Assembly (NCBI RefSeq): GCF_021699195.1
Contig: NZ_SSXE01000001.1
Span: 1-64,000 of the forward strand
Direction of reading: 5' to 3'
Length of the DNA stretch: 64,000 nucleotides
DNA from: Nonomuraea sp. MG754425
GTDB taxonomy: Bacteria; Actinomycetota; Actinomycetes; Streptosporangiales; Streptosporangiaceae
Of this stretch, positions 41,165 to 49,008 are shown in pieces; positions within the stretch are counted from its first letter, which is position 1; the number at the start of each line of letters is the position of its first letter. A program made the position numbers and the translations under genes. Under the pieces are notes generated by a model. The model was given only the letters and a program-made list of their open reading frames with translations. It was not told where the DNA came from and ran no database searches.

Positions 41165-42239
41165 CGCCGGTCCCCTCCGCGGGTTGCGTTCCTGGGCCGG
41201 CAGTGAGTGTGACCTGCTCGCTCGGTCCGACCGTGCGCAGGAAGAACGCTTCGAGATCCTCCTCGTGCAGGTGGAGGTCGGTGGGCGGCACTCCGCCGTG
41301 CACCAGTACGGTCGCGACCTGCTCGGGAGCGGCCAGGGCGCGTGGGTCGGTGAGCAGCAGTCCGGCCGGTGTGGCGGATTGGGGGTGGTAGCCATGGGCG
41401 ATGAGCACCGTGCGGGCGGCGTGGTCGTCGCGGGTGGCCAGACGCAGGTGGCGGCGGCGGTGCCGGTCGAACTGATCGGCGTCGTGCTCGCCGACCAGGC
41501 GACCGTGGTGCAGGATGCCGATGCGGGTGGCCAGGCGGTCGACCTCGGCCAGCAGGTGGCTGGACAGCAGCACGGTGGTGCCGTGCCGGTGGATCAGGCC
41601 GGCGAGCAGGGCTCGGATCTCGGCGACTCCGGCTGGGTCCAGGCCGTTGACGGGTTCGTCGAGGATGAGCAGGTCGGGGGCGTGGAGAAGAGCCCTGGCC
41701 AGGGCCAGGCGTTGCAGGTTGCCGAGTGACAGGGTGCGGGCTCGGCGCTCGGCGTACGGGGCGAGCGCGAGGCGGTCGATGATGTCGCCGACGTCGCCGG
41801 GCAGGCGGCGCAGCCGCCGGACCACCTCCAGGTTCTCCCGCACGGTGAGTTCCGGGTAGGCGGCGGCCGTCTCCACCAGGTAGCCCACCCTCGCCCAGGC
41901 GGAGCGGTCACCGCCGGTGACGTCGGCGCCCAGGACGCGCACGGTTCCGGCGGTGGAGGTGATCATGCCGAGCAGCATGCGGATCAGGGTCGTCTTGCCG
42001 GCGCCGTTGAGGCCCAGCAGTGCGTAGATCTGCCCTGCCGGCACCCGCAGGGTGACGTCGTCGACCGCACGAACGTCGCCGAAGCGCTTGCTCAGGCGGG
42101 TGATCTCGATGGCCGGGGACGTCTCGCCGCGACGCGGGTGAGCGATCACGGCCATGGCCGCAGGGTCGGCCGAGGCGCCGTCAGGTAGCGGGGGTTCGGG
42201 GTGCACGGGCACATCCTCGTCTCGACGCGGACTGGACAT
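41157..42239 (-). CDS. ABC transporter ATP-binding protein
   Basis: A 360-residue ATPase. Walker A is GLNGAGKTT, the signature is LSLGNLQRLAL (the usual LSGGQ is altered to LSLGN), Walker B is LLILDEP, and the H-loop is in LLSSHLLAEVDR. About 40 Pro/Glu-rich residues precede the domain. The C-terminal DLHLHEEDLEAFFL segment is typical of drug or antibiotic exporters of the CcmA type. Starts at ATG 42237-42239 or 42153-42155 are both possible and neither has a strong ribosome-binding site. First gene of the two-gene exporter operon. Confidence 0.88.
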   Translation of the reverse strand: MSSPRRDEDVPVHPEPPLPDGASADPAAMAVIAHPRRGETSPAIEITRLSKRFGDVRAVDDVTLRVPAGQIYALLGLNGAGKTTLIRMLLGMITSTAGTVRVLGADVTGGDRSAWARVGYLVETAAAYPELTVRENLEVVRRLRRLPGDVGDIIDRLALAPYAERRARTLSLGNLQRLALARALLHAPDLLILDEPVNGLDPAGVAEIRALLAGLIHRHGTTVLLSSHLLAEVDRLATRIGILHHGRLVGEHDADQFDRHRRRHLRLATRDDHAARTVLIAHGYHPQSATPAGLLLTDPRALAAPEQVATVLVHGGVPPTDLHLHEEDLEAFFLRTVGPSEQVTLTAGPGTQPAEGTGDA

Positions 42240-42497
42240 GCCGACCAGGCTTCCCGGCTCACCTGTCGTCAGGTTATCCCTGCGGGCTCGGCGCTGCCAG
42301 TACGCCCGGGTCTCTTTCGAGCCCATCTCGGTGGCCCCTGAATGGCGGGCGACATCCCAGGCCCCGTGGGCGCGGGCCCGCTCCCGGCGGTGTCAAGAAG
42401 GCGTCTGTCGCCTTGGCACCGCCGCTGTTATGGTGATCCCGGTGCGCCGGGAAGTCTGGTCGGCAAGATCGTCCGCTGACCCGACCGGAGGCGTTCC

Positions 42498-42524
42498 ATG
42501 ATCTTCCCCGCGCGGTGCCCCTGA
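42498..42524 (+). CDS. Possible 8-codon leader ORF coupled to the antiporter gene
   Basis: An ATG with a consensus GGAGG six bases upstream (42487-42491) encodes MIFPARCP and stops with TGA, whose last base is the first of the antiporter ATG (TGATG). The antiporter has no ribosome-binding site of its own at 42524, so ribosomes finishing this peptide may re-initiate there. Proline codons near its end could slow release. Confidence 0.5.
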   Translation: MIFPARCP

Positions 42525-43771
42525 TGGGCACGCTGCTGACGGCTTTCGCCTGCGTGCTCCTGCTCGCCGTGCTGCTGTCCAGCCTGGCCCACCGCACCAT
42601 CCTGTCCACCGCCGCGCTCTTCCTGGTGGCCGGGTTCGTACTGGGCGACGGCGTGCTCGGCGTCGTGTCGCTGAGACCTGGTGACGACCTGGTCGCCGCA
42701 CTCGCCGAGCTGGCGCTGTTCACCGTCCTGTTCACCGACGGCATGCGGGTGGGCTGGACCGAGTTGCGCAGGGCCTGGCGGCTGCCCGGGCGGGCGCTCG
42801 GCTGGGGCCTGCCGCTCACCCTGGCCATCACCGCGCTCGGCGCCCACTACCTACTCGGCCTCGGCTGGACCGAGGCGCTGCTCATCGGCGCGATCCTCGC
42901 GCCCACGGATCCGGTCTTCGCCGCCGCCCTGGTCGGCAACGACAAGGTGCCACCCCGGCTGCGGCAGCTACTCAACGTCGAGTCCGGCGTCAACGACGGC
43001 CTGGCGCTGCCCTTCGTGATCGTCTTCCTGGCCGTCGCGGCGGGTTCGGACGATCTGCATCTGGGCGAGCTGGGTCTCGAGCTGGGACTGGGCATCGTCA
43101 TCGGCGTCGCGATCCCGTGGGCGGCGATCAAGCTGGAGCGCACCCGCTGGTTCGCCGCCTCCACGCAGTACGAGCCGCTCAACGCCCTGGCCATCGGCCT
43201 GCTCGTGCTCGCCGTGGGCAAGGCCACGCACGGCAACCTGTTCCTGGCCGCGTTCTCGGCCGGCATCACCGTGGCCACCTTCGGGCCCCGGCAGCGGGAG
43301 TCGTTCGAGCACTTCGGCGAGCTCATCGCCGAAGTGTTCAAGCTGGCCGCGCTGCTGGTGTTCGGGGCCCTGATCACTCCGGCGCTGCTCGGTGCGGTCG
43401 GCTGGAGCGGCTGGCTGTTCGCGGTTTTCGCGCTGGTGCTGGCACGGCCGGCGGCGATCTGGCTGTCGTTCCTGCGCTCGGGACTGTCAGTGCGCGAGCA
43501 GACGGCCGTGGCCTGGTTCGGGCCCAAGGGTTTCGCCTCCGTCGTGTACGGGCTGCTCGTGCTCGGCTCCGGCATCGCGGTCGCCGAGCAGGTCTTCCAG
43601 TTCGTCGCGGTGACCATCGTGGTCTCGATCCTGCTGCACTCCTCGACCGACATCGTGGTGGCCCGCTGGTTCGACGACGAGCGAGAGGTGCCGGCATGGT
43701 ACGGCGGTGCGGCCCGGCGGCTGCGCGGATCCAGGGGCGGATCCAGGGGCGGATCCAAGGACGGATCGTGA
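42524..43771 (+). CDS. CPA1-type cation:proton antiporter
   Basis: A 415-residue transporter with about 12 helices. It carries the CPA1 ion-binding NVESGVNDGLALPF motif (Asn-Asp pair in the middle helix), APTDPVFAAAL in the preceding discontinuous helix, and GPKGFASVVYGLLVL near the C-terminus. It probably exchanges Na+ or K+ for H+. The ATG 42524 is preferred to GTG 42515; it overlaps the leader ORF stop. The C-terminus ends in a short GSRGGSRGGSKDGS repeat encoded by 12-bp tandem copies. Adjacent to a K+ transporter gene, so the two may act together in cation balance. Confidence 0.88.
   Translation: MGTLLTAFACVLLLAVLLSSLAHRTILSTAALFLVAGFVLGDGVLGVVSLRPGDDLVAALAELALFTVLFTDGMRVGWTELRRAWRLPGRALGWGLPLTLAITALGAHYLLGLGWTEALLIGAILAPTDPVFAAALVGNDKVPPRLRQLLNVESGVNDGLALPFVIVFLAVAAGSDDLHLGELGLELGLGIVIGVAIPWAAIKLERTRWFAASTQYEPLNALAIGLLVLAVGKATHGNLFLAAFSAGITVATFGPRQRESFEHFGELIAEVFKLAALLVFGALITPALLGAVGWSGWLFAVFALVLARPAAIWLSFLRSGLSVREQTAVAWFGPKGFASVVYGLLVLGSGIAVAEQVFQFVAVTIVVSILLHSSTDIVVARWFDDEREVPAWYGGAARRLRGSRGGSRGGSKDGS
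43727..43762 (+). repeat. Three tandem 12-bp repeats in the antiporter 3' end
   Basis: GGATCCAGGGGC occurs at 43727-43738 and 43739-43750, then GGATCCAAGGAC at 43751-43762, and a partial GGATCG. In frame they give GSRG-GSRG-GSKD, so copy-number change would preserve the frame. Confidence 0.85.
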
Positions 43772-43844
43772 GCGGGGGTGCGCCCCTGTCCGGCCGTGCG
43801 GCGGACGTGTGGGCCGGTGCCCGTCGCACGCCCGGGTCGGCCGG

Positions 43845-45197
43845 ATGACGCGGTACCGGCCGGCTGTGCCGGGGCGCGGCCGGCATCCGGCCGTGGTCAT
43901 CGCGGCCGGTTTCGGTGTCGCGGTGCTGCTCGGGACTGCACTGCTCGCCACCCCGCAGGCCACCACGGCGGGCGACGCCTCGCACTTGCTGACCGCGCTG
44001 TTCACCGCCACCTCCGCGGTGTGCGTGACCGGTCTGGTCGTAGTTGACACCGAGACGCACTGGTCGGTGTTCGGCGAGGTGGTCATCGCGCTGCTGATCC
44101 AGGTCGGCGGGCTGGGCATCATGACGCTGGCCACGCTGATCATGGTCATCGTCTCCGGCAGGCTCGGCCTGCGAACCCGGTTGTCGGCACAGTTGGAGAG
44201 CAAATCGATCGTGGCCGCCGATCTGCGCCAGGTGTTGCGCAAAGTGGTGATGTTCAGCTTGCTGTGTGAGGCGGCGGTGGCCATCGTGTTGACCATCCGC
44301 TTCGTCACCGGGTACGGCGAGCCACTCGGCCGGGCCGCCTACCTCGGAGCCTTCCACGCGGTGTCGGCGTTCAACAACGCCGGCTTCGCCTTGTGGCCCG
44401 ACAGTCTGTCCCGCTTCGTCGCCGACCCGTGGATCTGCCTGACGATCGCGCTGGCCGTGATCGTCGGCGGGCTCGGTTACCCTGTGGTGTTCGAGTTGCT
44501 GCGGAGTTGGCGGCATCCGCGCCGCTGGTCCGTGCTGACCAGAATCACGGTCGGCCTCAGCGTCTTTCTCCTGGCCGCAGGCACGCTGGCGTTCCTCATG
44601 ATCGAGTGGCGCAACCCGGCCACGCTCGGTCCGCTGGACGAGCCGGGCAAGTGGCTGGCGGCATTCTTCGCCGCCGTCATGCCGCGCTCGGGTGGCTTCA
44701 ACACCCTCGACATCGGCCAGATGGCTCCCTCGTCGTGGCTGGTCACCGACGTGCTGATGTTCATCGGCGGGGGCAGCGCCGGCACCGCGGGCGGCATCAA
44801 GGTCACCACGTTCGGATTCCTGCTGTTCATCATGTGGTCGGAACTGCGCGGAGAGCACCAGGTCAACATCGGTCACCGGCGACTGCCCTCCGCGACCCAG
44901 CGGCAGGCGCTGTCGATCAGCCTGCTCGGTGTCATCCTGGTCATGGTCTCGACCTGGCTCATGCTCCTGCTCACCCCGCATGCCCTGGACCGGGTGCTGT
45001 TCGAGGTGATCTCGGCGTTCGCGACCAACGGCCTGTCCACCGGCATCACCGCCGACACCCCGCTGGCCGGGCATGTCCTGCTCAGCCTCCTGATGTTCGT
45101 CGGCCGTATCGGTCCGCTCACGCTGGGCTCGGCGCTTGCCCTGAAGGAACGCACCCGCCGCTACGAGTTCCCCGAGGAACGAGTGATCATCGGCTGA
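43845..45197 (+). CDS. ktrB: KtrB/TrkH-type potassium transporter subunit
   Basis: A 450-residue protein of the SKT superfamily with four M1-P-M2 repeats. The filter-region glycines can be read in TSAVCVTGLVVVD, FNNAGFALW, RSGGFNTLD and ATNGLSTGI. The gating loop region GGGSAGTAGGIKVTT follows the third repeat. The ATG at 43845 is chosen because the upstream frame overlaps the antiporter. Normally a KtrA (RCK) subunit follows; here only a remnant remains, so the pore may be unregulated or use a KtrA from elsewhere. Confidence 0.93.
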   Translation: MTRYRPAVPGRGRHPAVVIAAGFGVAVLLGTALLATPQATTAGDASHLLTALFTATSAVCVTGLVVVDTETHWSVFGEVVIALLIQVGGLGIMTLATLIMVIVSGRLGLRTRLSAQLESKSIVAADLRQVLRKVVMFSLLCEAAVAIVLTIRFVTGYGEPLGRAAYLGAFHAVSAFNNAGFALWPDSLSRFVADPWICLTIALAVIVGGLGYPVVFELLRSWRHPRRWSVLTRITVGLSVFLLAAGTLAFLMIEWRNPATLGPLDEPGKWLAAFFAAVMPRSGGFNTLDIGQMAPSSWLVTDVLMFIGGGSAGTAGGIKVTTFGFLLFIMWSELRGEHQVNIGHRRLPSATQRQALSISLLGVILVMVSTWLMLLLTPHALDRVLFEVISAFATNGLSTGITADTPLAGHVLLSLLMFVGRIGPLTLGSALALKERTRRYEFPEERVIIG

Positions 45198-45199
45198 CA

Positions 45200-45270
45200 G
45201 GGCATCCGATCCGTCGTGGCGCTCGGGCTGGGCCGCTTCGGCGCAGCGATGGCGATCGAACTGGACTTCT
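45200..45270 (+). pseudogene. KtrA/TrkA-N (RCK) N-terminal remnant
   Basis: Directly after ktrB the sequence reads SVVALGLGRFGAAMAIELD, the GxGxxG NAD-binding start of the KtrA Rossmann fold. After about 25 codons it becomes unrelated sequence leading to the GbsR-type gene. There is no start codon with ribosome-binding site, and the other about 190 residues are missing. It is a deleted regulatory subunit. Confidence 0.65.
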
Positions 45271-45310
45271 CGGCCCGGCACGGGAAGTCCTTCGCTGGAT
45301 CTAGCCGGAC

Positions 45311-45330
45311 TGTTCGCATACATCCGAACA
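45311..45330. promoter_or_regulatory. Inverted repeat upstream of the GbsR/MarR gene
   Basis: TGTTCG (45311-45316) and CGAACA (45325-45330) flank an 8-base spacer, 20 bases before the regulator's ATG. Position and symmetry fit autoregulation by the winged-helix dimer. Confidence 0.55.
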
Positions 45331-45349
45331 ATTCGATAGATTCGCTTCC

Positions 45350-45802
45350 ATGGATGTCGATCAGTTCGTGGAGGACGCCGGGCTCTTCTACGCGCGGCTG
45401 GGACTGAGCCGGACGGCCGGGCGGGTGATGGGCTGGCTCCTGACCGCCGAATCGGGCAGCGCTGACGCGCCCGAACTGGCCGAAGAGCTGGCCGTGGCCA
45501 AGAGCAGCATGAGTATCGCGCTGCGGCAACTGGAGCAGGCGGGCCTGGTCGAGCGGTTTCGCGTGCGGGGCGCGCGGCGGGACCGCTACCGGCTGGCCGA
45601 GGACGTCTTCGCACGAGCCTTCCGCACCAAAATGGCCGAGTTCGAGAGCTTCCGGGCACTGGCCGAGCAAGGGCTGCAGGCGGTGGGCGACGACCCCGCG
45701 CGCCGGCGACGTCTGGAGCTGATGCGGGACATGTACGCATTCATGATGGACCGCTTCCCCATCCTGCTGGACGAGTGGGACGAAATGCGGGACAAGCGAT
45801 GA
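45350..45802 (+). CDS. GbsR/MarR-family transcriptional regulator
   Basis: A 150-residue winged-helix protein. The recognition region is DAPELAEELAVAKSSMSIAL then RQLEQAGLVERF, with the wing VRGARRDRYRLAED. A C-terminal dimerisation helix is rich in Arg and Met. It is of the GbsR type rather than classical MarR. Its TGA overlaps the ATG of the glycosyltransferase gene (ATGA), so it is co-translated with it and probably regulates the operon via the inverted repeat at 45311-45330. Confidence 0.85.
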   Translation: MDVDQFVEDAGLFYARLGLSRTAGRVMGWLLTAESGSADAPELAEELAVAKSSMSIALRQLEQAGLVERFRVRGARRDRYRLAEDVFARAFRTKMAEFESFRALAEQGLQAVGDDPARRRRLELMRDMYAFMMDRFPILLDEWDEMRDKR

Positions 45803-47019
45803 GACCGTTGCTGATCAGCGTGGGCAGCCGCGGAGACGTCCAGCAGTTCCTGGCGCTGGCGCGCGGGCTGCTGGCCGCCGGGCACCGGCCGGTCCTGGCC
45901 GCACCCCGCCGGTTCCAGCCGCTCGCCGCCGGGCACGGGGTGGAGTTCGCGCCGCTCAGCGATGAGATGTTCGCGCTGCAGGACTCCGTCAAGGGGCAGG
46001 GCGTGCGCGCGGCCATCACCGCCGCGCGTTCGGTCAAGCCGATGCTGCGCCTCCTCCTGGACGACCAGGCGGCCCTCGTGACGCGATCGGCCGACGTCGT
46101 CGTGTATCACCCCAAGTCCCTCGGCGGCCCCTACATCGCCGAGAAGCTCGATGTCCCGGCCGTCGCCGGGCTGCTGATCCCGCTGTACGTTCCGACGTCC
46201 GCCTTCCCCTCCCCCATCTTCCCGGTACGGCCGCCAGGCCCGCTCAACCGGGCGAGTTGGCGGGTCGCCGCCGCGGTCGAGGCCCCGTACCGGAGCACGA
46301 TCCGAACATGGCGGGCCGAGTCGCTGCACCTGCGGGACGGCTTCATACCGATGGCCGAACTGGTCAAGACGGGCACCGTGCTGCACGCCTGGAGCCCCCA
46401 TCTGCTGCCCGCGCCCACCGACTGGCCCGCCTCCGCCCACCCCATCGGATTCTGGACGATGCCCCCGGACAACACCTGGACCCCACCCGAGCAACTGGCC
46501 CGCTTCCTGGACCGGGGCGAACCGCCCGTCTACGTGGGCTTCGGCAGCTCGACCACCGGCGACCCCGAGTCGCTGACCGCCACGGTCCTGGAAGGCGTCC
46601 GTCTGGCCGGGCGGCGGGCCGTGCTGGCCACCGGCTGGGGAGCGCTACGGCCGGGCGCGGTCACGGACGACGTCCTGGTGATCGAGGAGGCCCCGCACGA
46701 GTGGCTGCTGCCGCGCGTCACCGTCGCCGTCCATCACGGCGGCGTCGGCACGGTCGCGGCGGCCCTGCGTGCCGGGGTGCCCCAGGTGGTCCGCCCGTTC
46801 GTCGGCGATCAGCCGTTCTGGGCCACCCGCCTGCACCACCTCGGCGTCGCCCCGGCCCCGCTGCGAGGTCGTCTCACCGCCGCCCGGCTGGCCGCCGCCA
46901 TCGACAACGCGGCAGAGCTCGCGCCGGCCGCCCGCGCGCTGGCCGGACGCGTCAGCACCGAAGACGGGGTCGCCGCCGCCGTGGCTCGCATCTCCGACTG
47001 TGTCAGCTCCCGCACCTGA
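45799..47019 (+). CDS. GT1-family (UGT-like) glycosyltransferase
   Basis: A 406-residue GT-B fold enzyme. The N-terminal domain starts LLISVGSRGDVQQFLALARG, as in sterol and macrolide glucosyltransferases. The C-terminal nucleotide-sugar domain shows VYVGFGSSTTGD and the donor motif HHGGVGT (312-318), followed by VGDQPFWATRL. It transfers a sugar, probably from a UDP- or dTDP-sugar, to a lipid or small molecule. With the GbsR regulator it may be a self-resistance or antibiotic-inactivating module, as some macrolide glucosyltransferases are, but this is inference. Confidence 0.9.
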   Translation: MRPLLISVGSRGDVQQFLALARGLLAAGHRPVLAAPRRFQPLAAGHGVEFAPLSDEMFALQDSVKGQGVRAAITAARSVKPMLRLLLDDQAALVTRSADVVVYHPKSLGGPYIAEKLDVPAVAGLLIPLYVPTSAFPSPIFPVRPPGPLNRASWRVAAAVEAPYRSTIRTWRAESLHLRDGFIPMAELVKTGTVLHAWSPHLLPAPTDWPASAHPIGFWTMPPDNTWTPPEQLARFLDRGEPPVYVGFGSSTTGDPESLTATVLEGVRLAGRRAVLATGWGALRPGAVTDDVLVIEEAPHEWLLPRVTVAVHHGGVGTVAAALRAGVPQVVRPFVGDQPFWATRLHHLGVAPAPLRGRLTAARLAAAIDNAAELAPAARALAGRVSTEDGVAAAVARISDCVSSRT

Positions 47020-47096
47020 CGCGAGACGCTGTCGCCGAATCGAGCGAACGATGCGGCCCTACGATCATCGATGATGATCGGGAGACCGCTCTTAAT

Positions 47097-47753
47097 ATGA
47101 TCGGCATGTCGCTGCTGTCTCGACTCGCCCGTTTCAACCAACGGCACCCGTGGAGCCACAACGATCACTACGGCCCGTGGGTCGCGGGCCGGGTGGCCGC
47201 GTCGGGGGCCCGGCACGTGCTCGACGTCGGGTGTGGCACGGGGAACCTCGTCGCCCTGCTGGGCCGGCGTGCGGCCACCGTCACCGGGCTTGAGCCCGAC
47301 CCCGCGACCGCCGGCGCGGCGGCGGCGCGTTTCGCCGGCGATCCCGTGGTCACCGTCGTCCGGACCGGCTTCGCCGGGCGCGATCCGGGGCGACGCTGGG
47401 ACGCCGTCTGCCTGGTCGCCGTCCTGCACCACCTCCCGCTGGTGCCCACCCTGCGGGAACTGCGCGACTGTCTGGCCCCGGGCGGACGGCTGGTGATCGT
47501 CGGCTGTTACCGGGAGGCCGGCCGCGCCGACCTGCTCGTCAGCCTGGCGGCCCTGCTCGCCAACCCGATCATGGGGCTGGTCAGGCACCCCGCCCGCGCC
47601 GACGCGCCGCCCGCGCACATGAGCGCGCCCACCGCCGACGCGCGTGAGACCCTTGCCGAGATCCGGGCCGCGGCCGCACGGGAACTGCCCGGCGCCCGGA
47701 TCCGGCGCCGCCTCTTCTGGCGGTACACCCTGCTCTGGGACGCCCCCGCGTGA
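47097..47753 (+). CDS. Class I SAM-dependent methyltransferase
   Basis: A 218-residue methyltransferase. The SAM-binding motif HVLDVGCGTGNLVALL is at about 43-58, motif II LEPDP follows, and the LVAVLHHLP segment sits at the post-II position. The C-terminus (RRRLFWRYTLLWDAP) is basic. Starts at ATG 47097 and 47106 are equally possible; the nearest GGGAG is 12 bases from the first. The gene lies 77 bases after the glycosyltransferase, same strand, and may modify the same acceptor. Confidence 0.87.
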   Translation: MIGMSLLSRLARFNQRHPWSHNDHYGPWVAGRVAASGARHVLDVGCGTGNLVALLGRRAATVTGLEPDPATAGAAAARFAGDPVVTVVRTGFAGRDPGRRWDAVCLVAVLHHLPLVPTLRELRDCLAPGGRLVIVGCYREAGRADLLVSLAALLANPIMGLVRHPARADAPPAHMSAPTADARETLAEIRAAAARELPGARIRRRLFWRYTLLWDAPA

Positions 47754-47774
47754 TCGCGGCGTCCGGCCCCGGTG

Positions 47775-48347
47775 CTATGTCCTGGTGAGCCAGGTGACCT
47801 GGGCGCCGTTGTCGAAGGACTCGCGCCGGGTGGGGGTGAACAGGGTGGGGTCGAACTGTCCGGAGAACATGGGGATACCCGTGCCCGCCACCACGGGGTA
47901 GCTCTTGAGGATGATCTCGTCGATCTCCGGGAGCAGGGCGGCCGCGAGCCGACCGCCGCCGCAGAGGTAGATGTCCATGCCGGTGTCCTCGGCCTTCAGC
48001 CGCCGGACGAGCGCGATCGGGTCGCCGGCCGCCACCCGCACCGTGGGGTCGTCGATCGTCAGCGTGCTGGTGACGACGTACTGGCGCAGGTGGGAGTACG
48101 GGCTGGTGGTGGGCACGTCCAGGGCCGGCTCGTAGGTGCCGCGGCCCATCACCAGCGTGTCGAAGACCTTGTTGGGCACGCCGTCGAGGCCGACGAGCTT
48201 GCGGATGTGGGTGGGGAGGGTCTCGGGGTAACGCTCGTTGATCCAGCCGGCCATCTGGTCCGACACGGGGTAGAAGTCGACCTCGGCGTCGGGACCCGCG
48301 ATGTAGCCGTCGAGGGAGACGCCGATGTAGTAGACAAGCTTTCGCAT
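47775..48347 (-). CDS. Dihydrofolate-reductase-family (RibD C-terminal) protein
   Basis: A 190-residue protein with the DHFR-like fold: N-terminal KLVYYIGVSLDGYIAGPD, LVMGRGTYEPAL, and the cofactor loop IYLCGGGRLAAALLP. It probably reduces a small substrate with NADPH, but these proteins are not true folate reductases as a rule. The ATG at 48345-48347 is used (GGAGAG nine bases upstream; a TTG three codons earlier is less likely). Divergent from a TetR gene with AGTACT-type palindromes between them. Confidence 0.87.
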   Translation of the reverse strand: MRKLVYYIGVSLDGYIAGPDAEVDFYPVSDQMAGWINERYPETLPTHIRKLVGLDGVPNKVFDTLVMGRGTYEPALDVPTTSPYSHLRQYVVTSTLTIDDPTVRVAAGDPIALVRRLKAEDTGMDIYLCGGGRLAAALLPEIDEIILKSYPVVAGTGIPMFSGQFDPTLFTPTRRESFDNGAQVTWLTRT

Positions 48348-48364
48348 ATAGAACAACTCTCCAT

Positions 48365-48402
48365 GTAGTACTCTGTTTGAAGTGGTTTGAACGTAGTACT
48401 AC
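48365..48402. promoter_or_regulatory. Two GTAGTACT palindromic elements between reductase and TetR genes
   Basis: GTAGTACT at 48365-48372 and the perfect palindrome GTAGTACTAC at 48393-48402 have centres 28 bases apart within the 72-bp divergent region. They are candidate binding sites for the adjacent TetR protein. Confidence 0.6.
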
Positions 48403-48419
48403 AGACGGAGTGGTGTCAA

Positions 48420-48998
48420 GTGCGGAGAAATCCCGAGCGGCGGCAGGCGCTCATCGACGCGGCCATCGAGGTGCTGGCCAAGGAAGGAGCGCGCGGGCTG
48501 ACCTTCCGGGCCGTCGACGCGGAGGCGGCCGTGCCCCCGGGCACGGCGTCCAACTACTTCGCCAACCGCGACGACCTGTTCACCCAGGTCGGCGGGCGCA
48601 TCTACGAGCGACTGCTGCCCGACGACGCCACGATCGCCCGCAGCCGGGAGGGCGTGCCGGACCAAACCCGCTATGCCGAGCTCATGCACGAAGTGGTGGG
48701 CCGGGTCTCCGCCTTCAACTCCGGCTACCTGGCCCTGCTCGAACTCCGGCTCGAGTCCACCCGGCGTCCCGAGCTGCGCGCCGTTCTCACCGAGCGCATC
48801 CGCGAGGACATCGACGCCAACATCGGCCACCACGCCGCCTCGGGCCTGCCCGGCGACTCGACCTCGGTGCTGCTCCTCTACCTCGCCCTGAACTGGCTCA
48901 TCATGGAACGCCTGACACTGCCCGACATCTTCACCGAGCAGCAGATGCACGAACTGGTGGACGCCGCCGTAGAAAGATCACTGAACACCCGGCCCTGA
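48420..48998 (+). CDS. TetR-family transcriptional regulator
   Basis: A 192-residue repressor. The helix-turn-helix is at about 25-48 (LTFRAVDAEAAVPPGTASNYF), the C-terminal domain helical. The GTG start at 48420-48422 has CGGAG nine bases upstream. The divergent partner encodes a DHFR-like reductase, the usual arrangement for substrate-induced reductases. The AGTACT palindromes lie between the two starts. Confidence 0.87.
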   Translation: MRRNPERRQALIDAAIEVLAKEGARGLTFRAVDAEAAVPPGTASNYFANRDDLFTQVGGRIYERLLPDDATIARSREGVPDQTRYAELMHEVVGRVSAFNSGYLALLELRLESTRRPELRAVLTERIREDIDANIGHHAASGLPGDSTSVLLLYLALNWLIMERLTLPDIFTEQQMHELVDAAVERSLNTRP

Positions 48999-49008
48999 GG
49001 ACGTCCGG

